This document shows, one piece after another, positions 7,562 through 17,959 of a stretch of DNA of 17,959 nt; position 1 is the first letter of the stretch, and each line of letters begins with the position of its first letter. The translations under genes were made by a program, and so were the position numbers. The DNA is taken from NCBI RefSeq assembly GCF_001949145.1, contig NW_019091450.1:882598-900556 (forward strand), written 5' to 3'. The notes below the pieces were generated by a model. It was not told the DNA's origin. It made no database searches and saw only the letters and a program-made list of their open reading frames with translations. The stretch is from Acanthaster planci. Taxonomy: Eukaryota; Echinodermata; Asteroidea; Valvatida; Acanthasteridae.

Positions 7562-10500
7562 GGTTTAACCAAATAAATGTTTAATTATCTGCCCGAAACA
7601 AACTCCCCCCCCCACAAAGTGAACATTCCCAAGTCTTCTCAGCAGCCATTTTTCAATTGATGTCCCTCGAGTTTCTCAGGCTCTTCTGACAATTTTTCAA
7701 TGATATTTCTGTCTGCTTTGCCACCCAGATGAGAGCCCTTGAAAGTTGAATCTAGAGAGTTGATCCTGGGCCATACCTACACAATCCCACAATTTCTGGG
7801 CCCACACAGACTCCTCGAAAGAAACTGTCAGGGTACTTTTTAAGTGCCCCAGCCCGGCGGCGAATATTCCTCAAATTGGTAGAGTGCACCCTACAGACTA
7901 GCCACAACCACACATGGTGATGTGCATACATGTACATGTATATGTACATTTGTATATGTATGTAGAGAAATGTATGTATGTACATGTGTACATGTAAATT
8001 CTCCGCCAGGCCAAGGTGCCTAAAAAGTACATGTATTGGTACCCATAAAATTCTTTTGACTTTGGTGACTGAGGAATTTGGGGGTTGTGTACTGGTAAGT
8101 ATGGCCCAGGATCTCTCTGTAGATGCAGGGGCACCCATCTGGGGGCTCCCAACTTTTCTTGATTTTACAACACATGAAATTCTAATCATGACTCGGCAAG
8201 TTTTGATCTTAAATTGCATTCTCTATTGTTTCACTCAGAATATGTCTACAACTGTAGAGCATCCACCGAGCTGACACTTCATCAGGTTTTTTAAGGCACC
8301 CCTTAAAGATTTTGAGCAATTTTGTTGCCTCAGAGGAACAGTTATGCACAAAAATACACCTTCAACTTTCAGTAACCATGCACTGCGAGCACAAACAACA
8401 AATGGAATAGTCCCGGGGGGATGTAAGGGTGTAGCCCCGCCTCTCTCCTGTAAGCTGACCATCGCCATGGTTAATGATTGAAATGCTACATGTAGCAAAA
8501 CTACTGGTACAGCCACCCAGTTTCCCCTGCAAATTACTTATACGGTCTGCATCAAACCCAGGAAGACAGGTCATTACATTTTCAGCACAATGGAAGATGC
8601 TGCAAGGCACCTCAGCAAAATTTGTGAGGAGTTAAATGCACTGTCCATGGATTACACTGATATTTTGGTCTAGCATTTGTAGTCTCTACTTCCTCGATGT
8701 CGAGCACTGTCTAGTGTCTAACATCCAGCTCTGTCGTGTCCGTGTAAACAGATGCTAAGACAGATGGGGGCAAGTCCAACATCTTGAGCTGGGCATCCGA
8801 TGGAGACTCGTTCATTACGGTAGTGTCAAGTCTGCTGATCTGCACTGCACACTGCACCAGTACACTGTGCCGTCTGCTTGGCTGGTGATTTACAGCGGTA
8901 GCGAGTCTTTCACTACCGAAACTCTTAGTTGGCCATCCAGCATCTTTACTTGGCTCACCAGGGCACGTGCACAGAAGCACTCACTCCATACAGAGACTGA
9001 CCCCAAGAGAAAATGTGAGCTTGGAGGCGATCAATAACGCTGTGCAAACTCGGGCTATGGAGAGCAGTGCTCACTTGATGACCATGAAATGTCAGTGGGG
9101 AGATCTTGAAATGGAAGGACTAGGGCTGCATGTGTGTACTAGTACATATGTACGCAGTATTATGGATGACTAAAGCACGAAAAAAGAATGGAACGATACA
9201 CGTATTTGTACTGCATGCAATTGAGTCAGGGGGTCACTTCTGAAGAGGGGGCGAGGCACATTTGTCTGTGGCCTGAAAATGTGGGAGGGTGCAGGTTTCA
9301 GCCACTATGCATACAAAAATCAGCAACGTCTTGGATGTCACAATGTGGCAATAAGACCTGTCCCATTTAACTGTCAAATCTTCCTGAGGTGAACCTTTGC
9401 GGAAAGGTATACATGGACACGTACACTGGTTTTAATACAGTACATGTACATGTTGCCTGCGGCGTAGGGGGGTCCATGGTATTTTGTACAAGGTACACCT
9501 GATGAGGCAAACGGCACTCGAGGCAAAGCAGAGGGTTCCATTGCAATGCACACAACCCATGTACCCCATCACAGCAAGTAACAATTTTTTGGTACACCAT
9601 GGACATACATGTAGATTACTCTGGAACATTTCATTTCATTGCAAGATACTGGTATCAGTAAATGACAAATTATGTAACACTTGAACAGTAAATTAAATAC
9701 CAAATAACGAGGAAAATTGATTGTGATGTCTTTTGTTGACCTACATGTACATGTATGTTTTTGTTTGATTTTTTTTGGGGGGGGGAATCTGGGATTTATG
9801 ACAAACTGGTTTACTACAGAATCATGGGATTCATAAAGCACTGGGTTTCTGATGACTGTTTGCATTTTAAGAACTTATTTACGGTACACCAAGTTCCGTT
9901 GAAGAGTATTGACAAGATTGAAGAGCAGATGAGAAAATACAACAACATGAACGTTTCATATACAAAGCAATGGCAACTGCGGCAGAAACAGAGACCAGAG
10001 CATGTTACTTGTGTTCTACAAGCTTTAAGTGGGTGCACGAATGGAAGGCAAACAGCCCAATGGTCACTATCATGGTCAAAGTGAAGAAACTACAGTAGCA
10101 CATGTAAATGGACACAGGGCTTCAATGTCCCCCATACAGTGCACATCTCCTACAATACTGGCGCATAGTACCAATGCGGCAATCCACCCTCCTACCCAAG
10201 ATTACACAATTACATGTACAACGCGGTGCACATGGCACATGAACTGAGGGAAAGATCACCATCATCCATCATTTTCTGTGGCCCAGCAACATCGCCAGTG
10301 CACGCGACACATGAATGATACATGCACACTTGTACATGTAGCATATTACGTAATCAATTGGCAACCAATAAAAATCCACTATCTATGACCACGGTAAATA
10401 CAGTTTGTGCACCACATAATCACAGAATTGTTCCAATACCAAATCAAGACTACATGTACTGTACATGTACGTGGTTTCTCTTGGAGATGCACCAGTAAGT

Positions 10501-11109
10501 TGAGTTGGCCTGTAACTATGCATACGTACATGCACCCGTACATTATGGGTTGTACCACAAAGTGACATACAGGTATACGATGGTTTGGGTGCACCATGAA
10601 ATGACGTACATGTATGGTACCCGTACCCTCCATACATTGTAGATTTGCAATGTGATGGTTTGTGGTGTAGCAACTATCCACAATACTGTATATATGTACA
10701 TGTAGGTCAGTTCGAGATGTAACCGACAACACGTACACTGTATGTGTACAAGGTACCAGCATAATGAAACTGACTGAACACTACACTGCACATGTGAACA
10801 TGTTCACAAGCTACATGTACCGCTACATGTACGCAAGTCCTCCGATCTGAACCTACATGGAAGACTTTATTTGCTGGTACCCCCCATGCAATCACAGTGA
10901 CACTGAGGTTTTCTTCAAAATGTAAAACTTTACTGTAGACAACATGCTCTGCAACTTCAATTGTTATACATGTACATGTACTGTGCCTGTATACCGCCGG
11001 TATGCTGTACACACACATCTACAATACATAAACATACGGGTACCAGTTTCATTGCTCAATCACCTGAAACAGTCCCATGTTTACAAGGCACTGGTCATTT
11101 CGATTAAAC
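7562..11109. other. Long non-coding stretch with scattered palindromic words
   Basis: In 3.5 kb I find no recognisable exon or complete transposon. Between 7926 and 7998 there is a TGTATG/TACATG microsatellite, and ACATGTAC and ACCGGTA-type words recur, becoming dense from about 10330 to 11110. Translated stretches (for example minus strand 8711-8980 and plus strand 9755-10084) give no known motif. I read the whole as intron. Confidence 0.45.
7926..7998. repeat. TACATG/TGTATG microsatellite cluster
   Basis: About 70 bp of TACATGTA, TATGTA and TGTATG words, interrupted once by GTAGAGAAA. Same family as the other tracts. Confidence 0.82.
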
Positions 11110-11279
11110 ACGGGCGTTTCACAGAAGTGCTTCTCCAAGAGTTCGCAGCATCTTGACCAATCACAGTGCGCGAAATCTGTCCACCAAATGGGCGTTTGGA
11201 AAGCGTCGACAGATTTCGCATGTTGTGATTGGCCAACGCGTTGCAAACTCTTGGAGACACACTACTGTGAATTACCCGT
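11110..11279. mobile_element. Foldback element: 170-bp imperfect palindrome
   Basis: The left arm (11110-about 11182) contains ACGGGCGTTTCACAG, TTCTCCAAGAGTT, GACCAATCACA and GCGAAATCTGTC. The right arm (about 11209-11279) contains the reverse complements in reverse order: GACAGATTTCGC, TGTGATTGGCC, AACTCTTGGAGA, CTGTGAATTACCCGT. The apex is itself a hairpin, CCAAA-TGGGCG-TTTGG (about 11184-11199). The transcript or single strand could fold into one long hairpin. No target duplication is visible. Each arm carries a CCAAT-box-like CCAATCAC, facing each other. It could be a foldback MITE or a hairpin RNA locus. Confidence 0.8.
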
Positions 11280-11681
11280 AGTGGAGACACCTCGGGGTGA
11301 GGAAAATGTAGAGAACTCAAGACAGAGGTCCATGTACACGAACACTGTACCGGTACACGTGTACCAAACTGGACAATTCTGACTGCTGTTTTGTCTCAGG
11401 TACACGTACGGAACATGTACATGTAAGTATACCAGTATGTACAATGTAGGGTGATTTACCAGGAAGCTTTCTTAACTTTCAATGCCCAGGGGAGCTACAT
11501 GTACATGTACATTCATCCAGATCATGTAGATCCACCCACCTGTACATGAACATGTAAGCCTATTTTATGTACAAACATACATGTACAGTACATCCATGCA
11601 CAAGAGTCAGTAATCATGGTAATTGTTAATTATACATGTAGCAGCAGTCTCCAGAGGGCACTGACATTGAGGAAGCACATA
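11280..11681. other. Non-coding stretch rich in CACGTG, ACCGGT and ACATGT words
   Basis: Holds GTACCGGTAC and TACACGTGTA side by side near 11348-11364 and several ACATGTACATGTA tracts (about 11413-11426 and 11495-11511). No gene seen. Confidence 0.5.
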
Positions 11682-11788
11682 TACCGTACCAGTACATGTG
11701 CACCGGTGCACATGTACCGTACCAGTACATGTGCACCGGTGCACATGCACATGTACCATACCAGTACATGTGCATGTGCACCGGTGCA
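11682..11788. repeat. Three-unit tandem repeat with a 26-bp perfect palindrome
   Basis: The unit begins TACCGTACCAGTACATGTGC and continues ACCGGTGCACATG. Units start at 11682, 11715 and 11754 and are 33, 39 and 35 bp long. They differ by insertion of an extra CACATG or CATGTG. Each has the perfect palindrome TGCACCGGTGCA. At the first junction the palindrome extends to 26 bp (11692-11717, centred at 11704/11705). Confidence 0.9.
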
Positions 11789-13675
11789 AAGATGACACTG
11801 CCGTAATAAACATGAGCTATCAAACTGTACAAACACCTGGTACAACATATCGGTACATACCGGTTACCTGTAATGTGCATGTTTGTGTAGCAGACCGAAC
11901 GCAATGTTTTTAATGTCAGTCTGTGCGTCATCAATACCAGTACAAACCAGGCAGTCCAGTGGGTTTTTCTAACATACTGGTCTAAAGGAATGTATCAAAT
12001 AGTTGTTCCTGAAATTTTCCCCCCAAAAAGAAGAAATTGTGCGAGCTTAAAGGTACATGTACCATACCGTGCCAGGAGTACATGTAGGTATACACCATTT
12101 GTCAAATCTCGAAAACGGAACTGCCGCTACTGGGATACACACACCCCCCCATTTCAGGTTTTTTTAGGGTTGGGGAGATGCCGTGATAATCTACCGTGAG
12201 TTGAAGTGCATTCCCAAGCAGCAAAAGAAAGACAGATAGTAGTAAGTTTTCCAAGCGAGTTCTTGCACATGTTCTGCATGTATGCAAGGACCATACATTA
12301 TTTAAGGAAATAAATTTGTGACGCGTACTCAGCGTGCTCCACGTCAAACGCGCCACTGATCCCATAACAAACGCGCGCCTATGAAGTGAGTATTTAAAAA
12401 AAGTCCTCCATTGTTCCACTCGGAGCAAATAGAATAACCCATCCTACCTTTTCTTTTCTCTTTCCTATCTTGTTTGCCCTCAACTCATACCGGTAAATTG
12501 TAAAAAAAAATTGAGACAGAACTTCTCAGAAAGAAGTACTGTACATCCCGTCTTTATGTACACGTGCGTGTACCGGTAGAAATAGCAGCCCACAACATGG
12601 ACCCTTTTTTTAATTGCTTCAGAAATGCTACCCGTAGCTCTTCTCAGTCCAATAAATTACGAGTATTGAGTACCTTTAAGGAGAGAATGAATGACGGTAT
12701 CACTGGTCCATCGCGTACATGTATTATACTTGTATGCCCATTCAAAAACACTTCAATAATACACTTGAAATTGAGCAGACAAGCATACAGGTAAACACAC
12801 GTATAGCATTCAATATGGTGCCGCATATGCACCATACTGTCCAACAGTGCTATGTACAGTACATGTACCGATACATAACGGTACGTTGGGTACATGGCCA
12901 GGATTGCAAGGTATGTTTTCTGGATTACAAACCACTGTTCACAAGATCCCAGTATCAATCCTCAAGCAATCATTTATCATGTGCCCGGAAAGCCCAGCCC
13001 TGTAATGACAAGAACAGGTATACATTTGTACTTGTAAACAAGTCTGTGCACTGTGTAATTCAAGCCAAATACTTTGCACTGGGGAAAAAAAAAGATAAAA
13101 AAAGAAAGGAAAAACAACAGCAATATTGTTGCTGGAGTACTTCCTCTCCAACGCATCTCGGCTTTCTCCCCCAAGCCAATCCCGTAACACGTGCTTCCAT
13201 GAAAATAAGCCCACGCGGACGCAGGCATGTCGTCATTGCTCACGACACCAGACGGCCCCTAACACAACATTTCCATATGTACTGGTCTCTGTACTGTACA
13301 CACATTCACCACAGCCGCAATTCACGATGCAGACATGTGATATTGCATTACAACACATCCTGACTCTGTAGGGACAAAAAATTAAAAAATCTGAAGTCTC
13401 ATCTCTGGTTTTTTTCTTTAAATTGGTGTCCAACCCAGAGGTGTTACATGACATTCACACACACATTTCTTTTCACCAATTTCCTGTGTAAAGTATGAAA
13501 TTGCTTGCTTGAATACATGACACTGATGATGCATGGGCTGATGAGCCTCAGGCTACAGAGTACCAATATATCTACAGCAGGTGTACACATGCATGACATG
13601 GGTGTACATACATGTATAAACTACATGGAGTGGCTGAACAGGCATTGTACACGTACACATGAATATGTACCGGAA
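11789..13675. other. Long non-coding stretch, no gene seen
   Basis: The plus strand from 12719 to 13363 is open for 214 codons, but its translation is rich in H, Y, T and lysine runs from a purine A-tract (about 13082-13117), includes TACATG-repeat peptides and matches nothing known. Other items are isolated TACCGGTA words (for example near 12491 and 12571). Confidence 0.5.
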
Positions 13676-13851
13676 CAGTCGAACCTCATTAATAAGAGCA
13701 CTGTTAATATAAGAAGTCTGCTTTTAACAAGGACAGTTTTAGGTCACAATCCTTTGTTTTTCATCATTTTTATTCCTGATAATACAAGATTCCTGTTATA
13801 ACAAGGTAATTTGCTAAGTCCAAAAGACCTCTTATAAGCGAGGTTCAACTG
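13676..13851 (+). mobile_element. pogo/Tigger-like MITE, copy B
   Basis: Starts CAGTCGAACCTCATTAATAA and ends TTATAAGCGAGGTTCAACTG, good inverted repeats (CAGTCGAACCTC against CAGTTGAACCTC). TA follows the right end, while the left flank is AA, so one side of the TA duplication has mutated. 176 bp, no coding capacity. Blocks such as GAGCACTGTTAATA, CAATCCTTTGTTTTTC and CCTGATAATACAAG are shared with copy A at 5785-5975; the length difference comes from small indels. Confidence 0.85.
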
Positions 13852-14135
13852 TACATGTACGGGTGTGTAATGCAACACATCACACTTCTGGTCCATGGGC
13901 TCACATTTTTCTGCACTGCATGAACCTTGATGAAGCTTTGAACACAATATAAACATGTACATGTATATGTACCGGTAAAAGTGCATCAATCTACAGTACT
14001 GTACATGTACTTTCAATTTAAACGAAACATGCACAGTACTGTACAAAGGCTTTTTTTTTTAACTGCATGTGCGAGTACACATCGGGTGTTGGGTTACAGA
14101 CCACCACAAGCTAAATGTATCTGTATTCTGTACAT

Positions 14136-14418
14136 GGGTGATTCTATAAATTAGAGGTCCAACTTGGGGGCATTTTGGTGTTCTGTTACGGGTGAAACCA
14201 TTAAGCTTTTCTGGATGGAACTAATATTAGTACTGTTCACATTCTGTAGATCAAACAGTATTACATTGTTTATGACCTGTACAATATACCGGTATGTTCA
14301 ATCTGCACAATGTTTGATAATGTGGTTACAATTTTACATGAAGAAAAGAAAAACGACTTCACGTGTAACAGGACACCAAAATGTCCCCAAGTTGGACCCC
14401 TAATTTATAGCACCACCC
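14136..14418. mobile_element. MITE with about 60-bp terminal inverted repeats
   Basis: The left arm GGGTGATTCTATAAATTAG, then GGTCCAACTTGGGG, CATTTTGGTGT and CTGTTAC (14136-about 14192), is matched on the other strand by the right arm, which contains GTAACAGGACACCAAAATG, CCCCAAGTTGGACC and CTAATTTATAGC (about 14362-14418). Few mismatches separate the arms, so the element is fairly young. ACAT lies directly outside both ends (14132-14135 and 14419-14422) and may be a 4-bp target duplication, although ACAT is common here. The interior of about 170 bp has no transposase. Confidence 0.88.
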
Positions 14419-14420
14419 AC

Positions 14421-15435
14421 ATGGACATGTGGCCCTTTCTGGTACATGTAAAACCACTTATGTTTTATCCGCTTATACGTTGATTCTCATGCTTGAAAAT
14501 GTCCCTGTACGCTGGGCGCCTTCTACGGCAAACTACGAAGGATGAAAATCAGTCACAAAAGCCGCACCCCGGCCACGCATACAGCGTGCTAGTGGTGCGG
14601 TCAGGTTTTCCTTGTTCGCCATTTACATATAACTCAAACTTCAGAGAATAAATTAAAAATTCAAGTTGTCCGGATTTCAAGTTATTACTGTACATGTACA
14701 TGGAATTCCCAGGTCGTGGAGTCAGGAAATGCAAACATGCCAACATTTCAGTGGTTATTTTCTCACTTTTTATTCGTTATCGTGGTGTACAAGGATGCAT
14801 GCTGCACGGCACACAATCCTGCCCAGTGTCCATCATGCTCCCACAGCAGGTTTTCTGAGGTTTGGGCAGGTTTGGTCCCATACCCGATGAACTTCTTGTT
14901 GAATTTTGTTGGACTTAGTATCAACGGCCCAGAGTGACGGTGTTGGATCTTGTGTAAGTTGGAACACACCGCAACACTTACCTCACATACATGTACCTAG
15001 TGTGGACATTCCTTTCTTTTCGTGTGAGTTCAGAAAACTCAGTGAAAATACTTCTTTTTCTTGAACTGGGAACATGATTTTCAGCTGGCTTTTGGTACAA
15101 GGTTTCCTTGACTATTCCTCTTCCTTTTACGACAGATGATCCCCACCCCAAAATGCCTCTAAACGTCTTTTTCAGAGAAGGGGAAACGTCCTGTGGACAT
15201 GTGTAAGTCCACAGAATGTCTTCCTTTCCTGCATCGCGTGGACATCTTTTGTTCAAAAGTCCACGCTATGTATGTAAGGTTAGCGCCGGCACACTGACAG
15301 GGGTCATTGTGTGCAATGTCTGGCTTGCTGTACCAAGTGCTGTACATGTACTATGCTTGATTTTGTCAGGTTTGGTACTGTTTCAGTGCAAGTCATCCTA
15401 TTCTGCATAGACCCATCCATATCATATCACTCAAA
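14421..15435. other. Non-coding stretch, no gene seen
   Basis: No exon or transposon is recognised in about 1 kb. Palindromic ACATGTAC words are sparse here compared with 10-14 kb. The last part (15365-15435) leads into the Penelope-like remnant. Confidence 0.45.
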
Positions 15436-15720
15436 CTCCAACAAGTCACTTTGCTGGAGTTTATCGACAAGAATATAAGATTAAATCAGTACTCTGAAAT
15501 ATATGATTGCCAAGCTTTCGGTAACTGAGTACCTTCTTCAGGGCAAGCAGATTCAGTTCTGAATGGACGCGGAAAAATCCACGTTCATTCCCCCTGGATG
15601 CAGTGTTCCAAGTTTGAAAATGACGCGCTGCTCCAGTTCGGAGAGACCAAGTGTCACCTTGGTGACCGCTTCGCAGTGCTACTCAGCCCTTCCATATTAC
15701 TTTGTTGGAGTTTATCAGGT
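15436..15720 (-). mobile_element. Penelope-like retroelement 3' remnant
   Basis: On the minus strand, about 15675 to 15553 reads AVTKVTLGLSELEQRV, then IFKLGTLHPGGMNVDFSASI, QN and a TGA stop (15555-15553). E..(W)IfkLgTL.P.GmN is the typical C-terminal end of the GIY-YIG endonuclease of Penelope-like elements (a V replaces the usual W). After the stop the DNA reads CCCTGAAGAAGGTACTCAG, then TTACCGAAAGCTTGG, a sequence type I know from the 3' flanks of such elements. A TAG interrupts the frame just upstream (about 15678), and no reverse transcriptase is present. So it is a short dead fragment. A 20-bp direct repeat (15446-15465 and 15697-15716, two mismatches) brackets it. Confidence 0.65.
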
Positions 15721-17579
15721 TTGGCACAGTGACCTAAGTACCGGTAGATAGACAAGTACATGTAAGTACACGTACTTTGTTGGGTTCAGTATGCTCCCTA
15801 GCGCAAGAGCCAAGGGGATTCGGGTTAAAGTACAATTTAAAGGAAATCTCAGCCAAAAACAAGCCCATATCCTGCACAGTGAGGCACGGTACTTTTTGTC
15901 CATTTGTCTTTTCTGAAGCCCCGGGGGTTCCCTGAAACCAAATAAGCCTCAACAAAAAAAAAAAAAGCTCGCATCTGTTCAAACTGCCCAGTAAGAAACT
16001 GGTCTGGCTCTGTCTCCAGCACTTCAGAACACTTCATAACTGGGACAAAGGCCACCCCCATGAAAAGACACAAATCTTTATTTCCCCCCAATAAAGGGCA
16101 CTGGAGAAGGTTCATTTTACCCCCCTCCCCTTCACAATGATCCAACCGAGTGTTGATGAAATTCGACGCCACCGGCATCCGTAACCGGGGAACGGAAAGA
16201 AGCCAATGGCACAGCACTGCACAAGTTAGACCGGGGGGGAGACATCTCCGAGGTCCGGATAGATTTCAAAACACACAGGATGCGCGGAAACGGAGACAAG
16301 AGGAGCAACGAGAGACAGGGTCTGAGAATGAATCTCAGCGCATCTCGTACATGAATAGGGCAAAAAAGGCAAAGGATACCAGTTATTATATTTCACTAAA
16401 CACCTGCAACCATACAGACTTCCTGCAGGGGATACATTTATTGAAAACCTCTACGGGGATAAGAACATTCAAGTTTACTCTCTGCATGGACACATGAGTG
16501 CTGTTGAGTAAATAACAATGTACCATTACCGTGATGTTTATGTACGTGTAAAACTTTTTGGAAATGCATCCTCCATCCACAGACCCACATGGCTATTAAA
16601 AATCACCGCTATTTCCCTGTGACCATGGTGACTGGAGTTGCCATTCAGGAAAAACTGGTCATTTGGAACATAATCTCTTTGGTAACCTACTGGCAGCCGA
16701 TACATGAACATGCACACGTACAGGCATGCCATCCCCCCGGCAAAATACGTTTCAAACATGACCGAATGACAATCTTGGTTGTCTTCATTTCCCGTCCTTC
16801 CCAAAGCGTACTGTACATGTATACTGTGTTGGTTACATCCAGCCTCCTCCCTCAGATGGCTCATCAAAGCTAGTTTGAATCTTTTAGCTCCACCCTCTCC
16901 CCCAACAAAAGAAATTGGTTCCGGATCCACTCTTGCATTAACGTACACACAAATGTACATGTACATTTAAATGCATGTATAGTGTATGATGTACGTACAA
17001 TGTACCTCCTTCTTACCTATGTACTGTACATGTACCGGTACATTGTACACGCAGTTCATTTGCTCGGTATTTTTTGAAACCTTGGTATTTAACAAGGGCT
17101 GAGTCAATTTTAATAATTCACTTTTAGAATATTTGACCTTCAATTCGATCAAATTATCTGAATATACAGTCTTACCGACCGGCGGATTGTTGACGATTAA
17201 ACAAATACAAAATCAGTTGCAATGATGCTCAACATTGCACATTATAACCACTATAATAGCTTCTCACATCTAAGCGTATCTCCAGCCACGATTTACAAGA
17301 TTTAGAGAAGAACAATACTTCTTGCCAGGTTGAAAATTTCTAGTCCTTTTAAGTTTTTTAAGCCTAACCCCCCAGAGTGTATATAAAATCATACTGAAAT
17401 CGGAGGATTTGGGACCGTTAAGGGTACTGAATAATTTACAAGTACTTTCTGAGTCGTCATAAGATTTCTGTTGCTTTTCATTTGAATCTGAGTGAAACAG
17501 GCCTCCATAGTGTAATGTTTCTCATTTACAACAAAAGACAATTTTTCCATCCTTTTCACGAATTTCGCATTTGAGCATT
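15721..17579. other. Non-coding stretch, no gene seen
   Basis: Open minus-strand runs at 15849-16217 and 16538-16966 and a plus-strand run at 16150-16497 contain no motif I recognise. A GC-richer patch lies around 16160-16350. A dense cluster of palindromic words (TACATGTACCGGTACAT and relatives) runs from about 16945 to 17050. Confidence 0.4.
16945..17050. repeat. Cluster of TACATGTA / TACCGGTA palindromic words
   Basis: Contains TGTACATGTACATTTAAATG, GTACGTAC, GTACTGTACATGTACCGG and TACATTGTACA. The palindromes ACATGT and ACCGGT are chained head to tail here, a compact example of the window-wide pattern. Confidence 0.75.
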
Positions 17580-17657
17580 TAAATTTGAAAAATAATATAT
17601 TTGAATATTCGAGAATCGATCAAATATTTGGATATTCGAATAATCGTCACAGCCCTG
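17580..17657 (-). mobile_element. Terminus of a hAT-like element (one end only)
   Basis: Read on the minus strand from 17657, the sequence is CAGGGCTGTGACGATTATTC, then GAATATCC and an AT-rich ATTCGAATA/AAATATTTGA region. Ends of the form YAGGGCTG followed by ACGATTATTCGAATA are common for hAT-derived MITEs in animals. No convincing partner end or 8-bp duplication was found in the window, so the extent is unknown. Confidence 0.45.
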
Positions 17658-17959
17658 TCTTCAGATCTTTAGCACACCGACCGGGTACATACTAACACAT
17701 CCTCTCTTCTGGGAACCTGTATATTATGGAGCCACAAATGCCGGTACACCAGTTTTTGGTGTCCTCGTTAACCCCTCGCACCAGGAAGCGGCTATAGCCA
17801 TAAAAATTGAGATCCTCAGCCCGCTTTTCAGCTATTATTCTCGGCCCACCCTCGAGCGAATACGGTGAAAGAAGGCAGACCCTGGCTCTTGTATATATGG
17901 TGATTGGTCTTTGTGTGTAGCCCAGAAATGAAAAGACTGAATTTGCATCATAATCACCA
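17658..17959. other. Right-edge stretch, no gene seen
   Basis: About 300 bp with CGGTACACC and a CTCGAGCGAATACGG patch. I see no exon with splice sites or known motif, and no repeat structure. Confidence 0.4.

Noticed and set aside
9498-9530. Hammerhead ribozyme starting CTGATGAG
   Set aside because: The required GAAA after stem II is absent and no flanking stems close.
12719-13363. 214-codon plus-strand open frame, the longest in the window
   Set aside because: It is composed of repeat-derived peptides and a lysine run from an A-tract, with no motif or start context; long open frames arise by chance here.
13538-13560. Hammerhead ribozyme core CTGATGAGCCTCAGGC
   Set aside because: Stem II is present, but it is followed by TACAG rather than GAAAC, so the catalytic core is missing.
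16538-16966. 142-codon minus-strand open frame
   Set aside because: No motif, no splice sites, and it overlaps the palindromic word cluster at its start.
17093-17657. A complete hAT element from AAGGGCTG at 17093 to CAGCCCTG at 17657
   Set aside because: After AGGGCTG the left side does not match the right end, and the flanking 8-mers (GTATTTAA and TCTTCAGA) differ.

Overview
This window looks like nuclear DNA of a marine invertebrate animal, most likely an invertebrate deuterostome (amphioxus, echinoderm or hemichordate); the sequence alone does not fix the species. Reasons: one spliced protein kinase exon with consensus splice sites, no compact prokaryotic-style gene packing, and a dense scatter of palindromic words (TACATGTA, TACCGGTA, GTACATGTAC) among SINE, MITE and Penelope-type debris. 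The lineage call is a judgement from general familiarity with such genomes.

The only well-supported protein-coding sequence is one 181-nt exon on the minus strand (3967-4147). It encodes 60 residues of the N-lobe and hinge of a salt-inducible kinase of the SIK3 type: catalytic VAIK lysine, alpha-C glutamate, threonine gatekeeper. It has a strong pyrimidine tract and AG acceptor upstream and a perfect GTGAGT donor downstream. I could not find the neighbouring exons (glycine-rich loop on the 5' side, HRD catalytic loop on the 3' side). So the rest of the window is best read as introns of this gene: at least 13.8 kb upstream and at least 3.9 kb downstream, unless small unrecognised exons or nested genes are present.

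Layout, left to right. 247-552: MITE with 19-bp inverted ends next to TTAA/TTGA and several nested palindromes. 553-873: open minus-strand stretch of unknown nature. 1449-1568: duplicated 33-mer. About 1975-2220: tRNA-derived SINE. 2260-2639: complete 380-bp hAT-type non-autonomous element with an AAGTC-rich core and an 8-bp target duplication. About 3131-3692: eleven-unit tandem array (50/52-bp unit). 3967-4147: kinase exon. 5208-5326: small TIR element. 5785-5975, 6059-about 6215 and 13676-13851: three copies of one pogo/Tigger-like MITE. 6310-6450: possible plus-strand terminal exon with a SUMO-interacting-like motif (weak). 7506-7561: 28-bp duplication. 11110-11279: large foldback palindrome. 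11682-11788: triplicated palindromic unit. 14136-14418: MITE with about 60-bp TIRs. About 15436-15720: 3' remnant of a Penelope-like retroelement with a GIY-YIG tail. 17580-17657: AT-rich stretch ending in a hAT-like terminus.

I found no operon, CRISPR array, rRNA or functional tRNA gene, and no coherent new multi-gene system. The interest lies in the kinase gene fragment and in the variety of foldback and non-autonomous transposons, several of which carry ordered palindromes.
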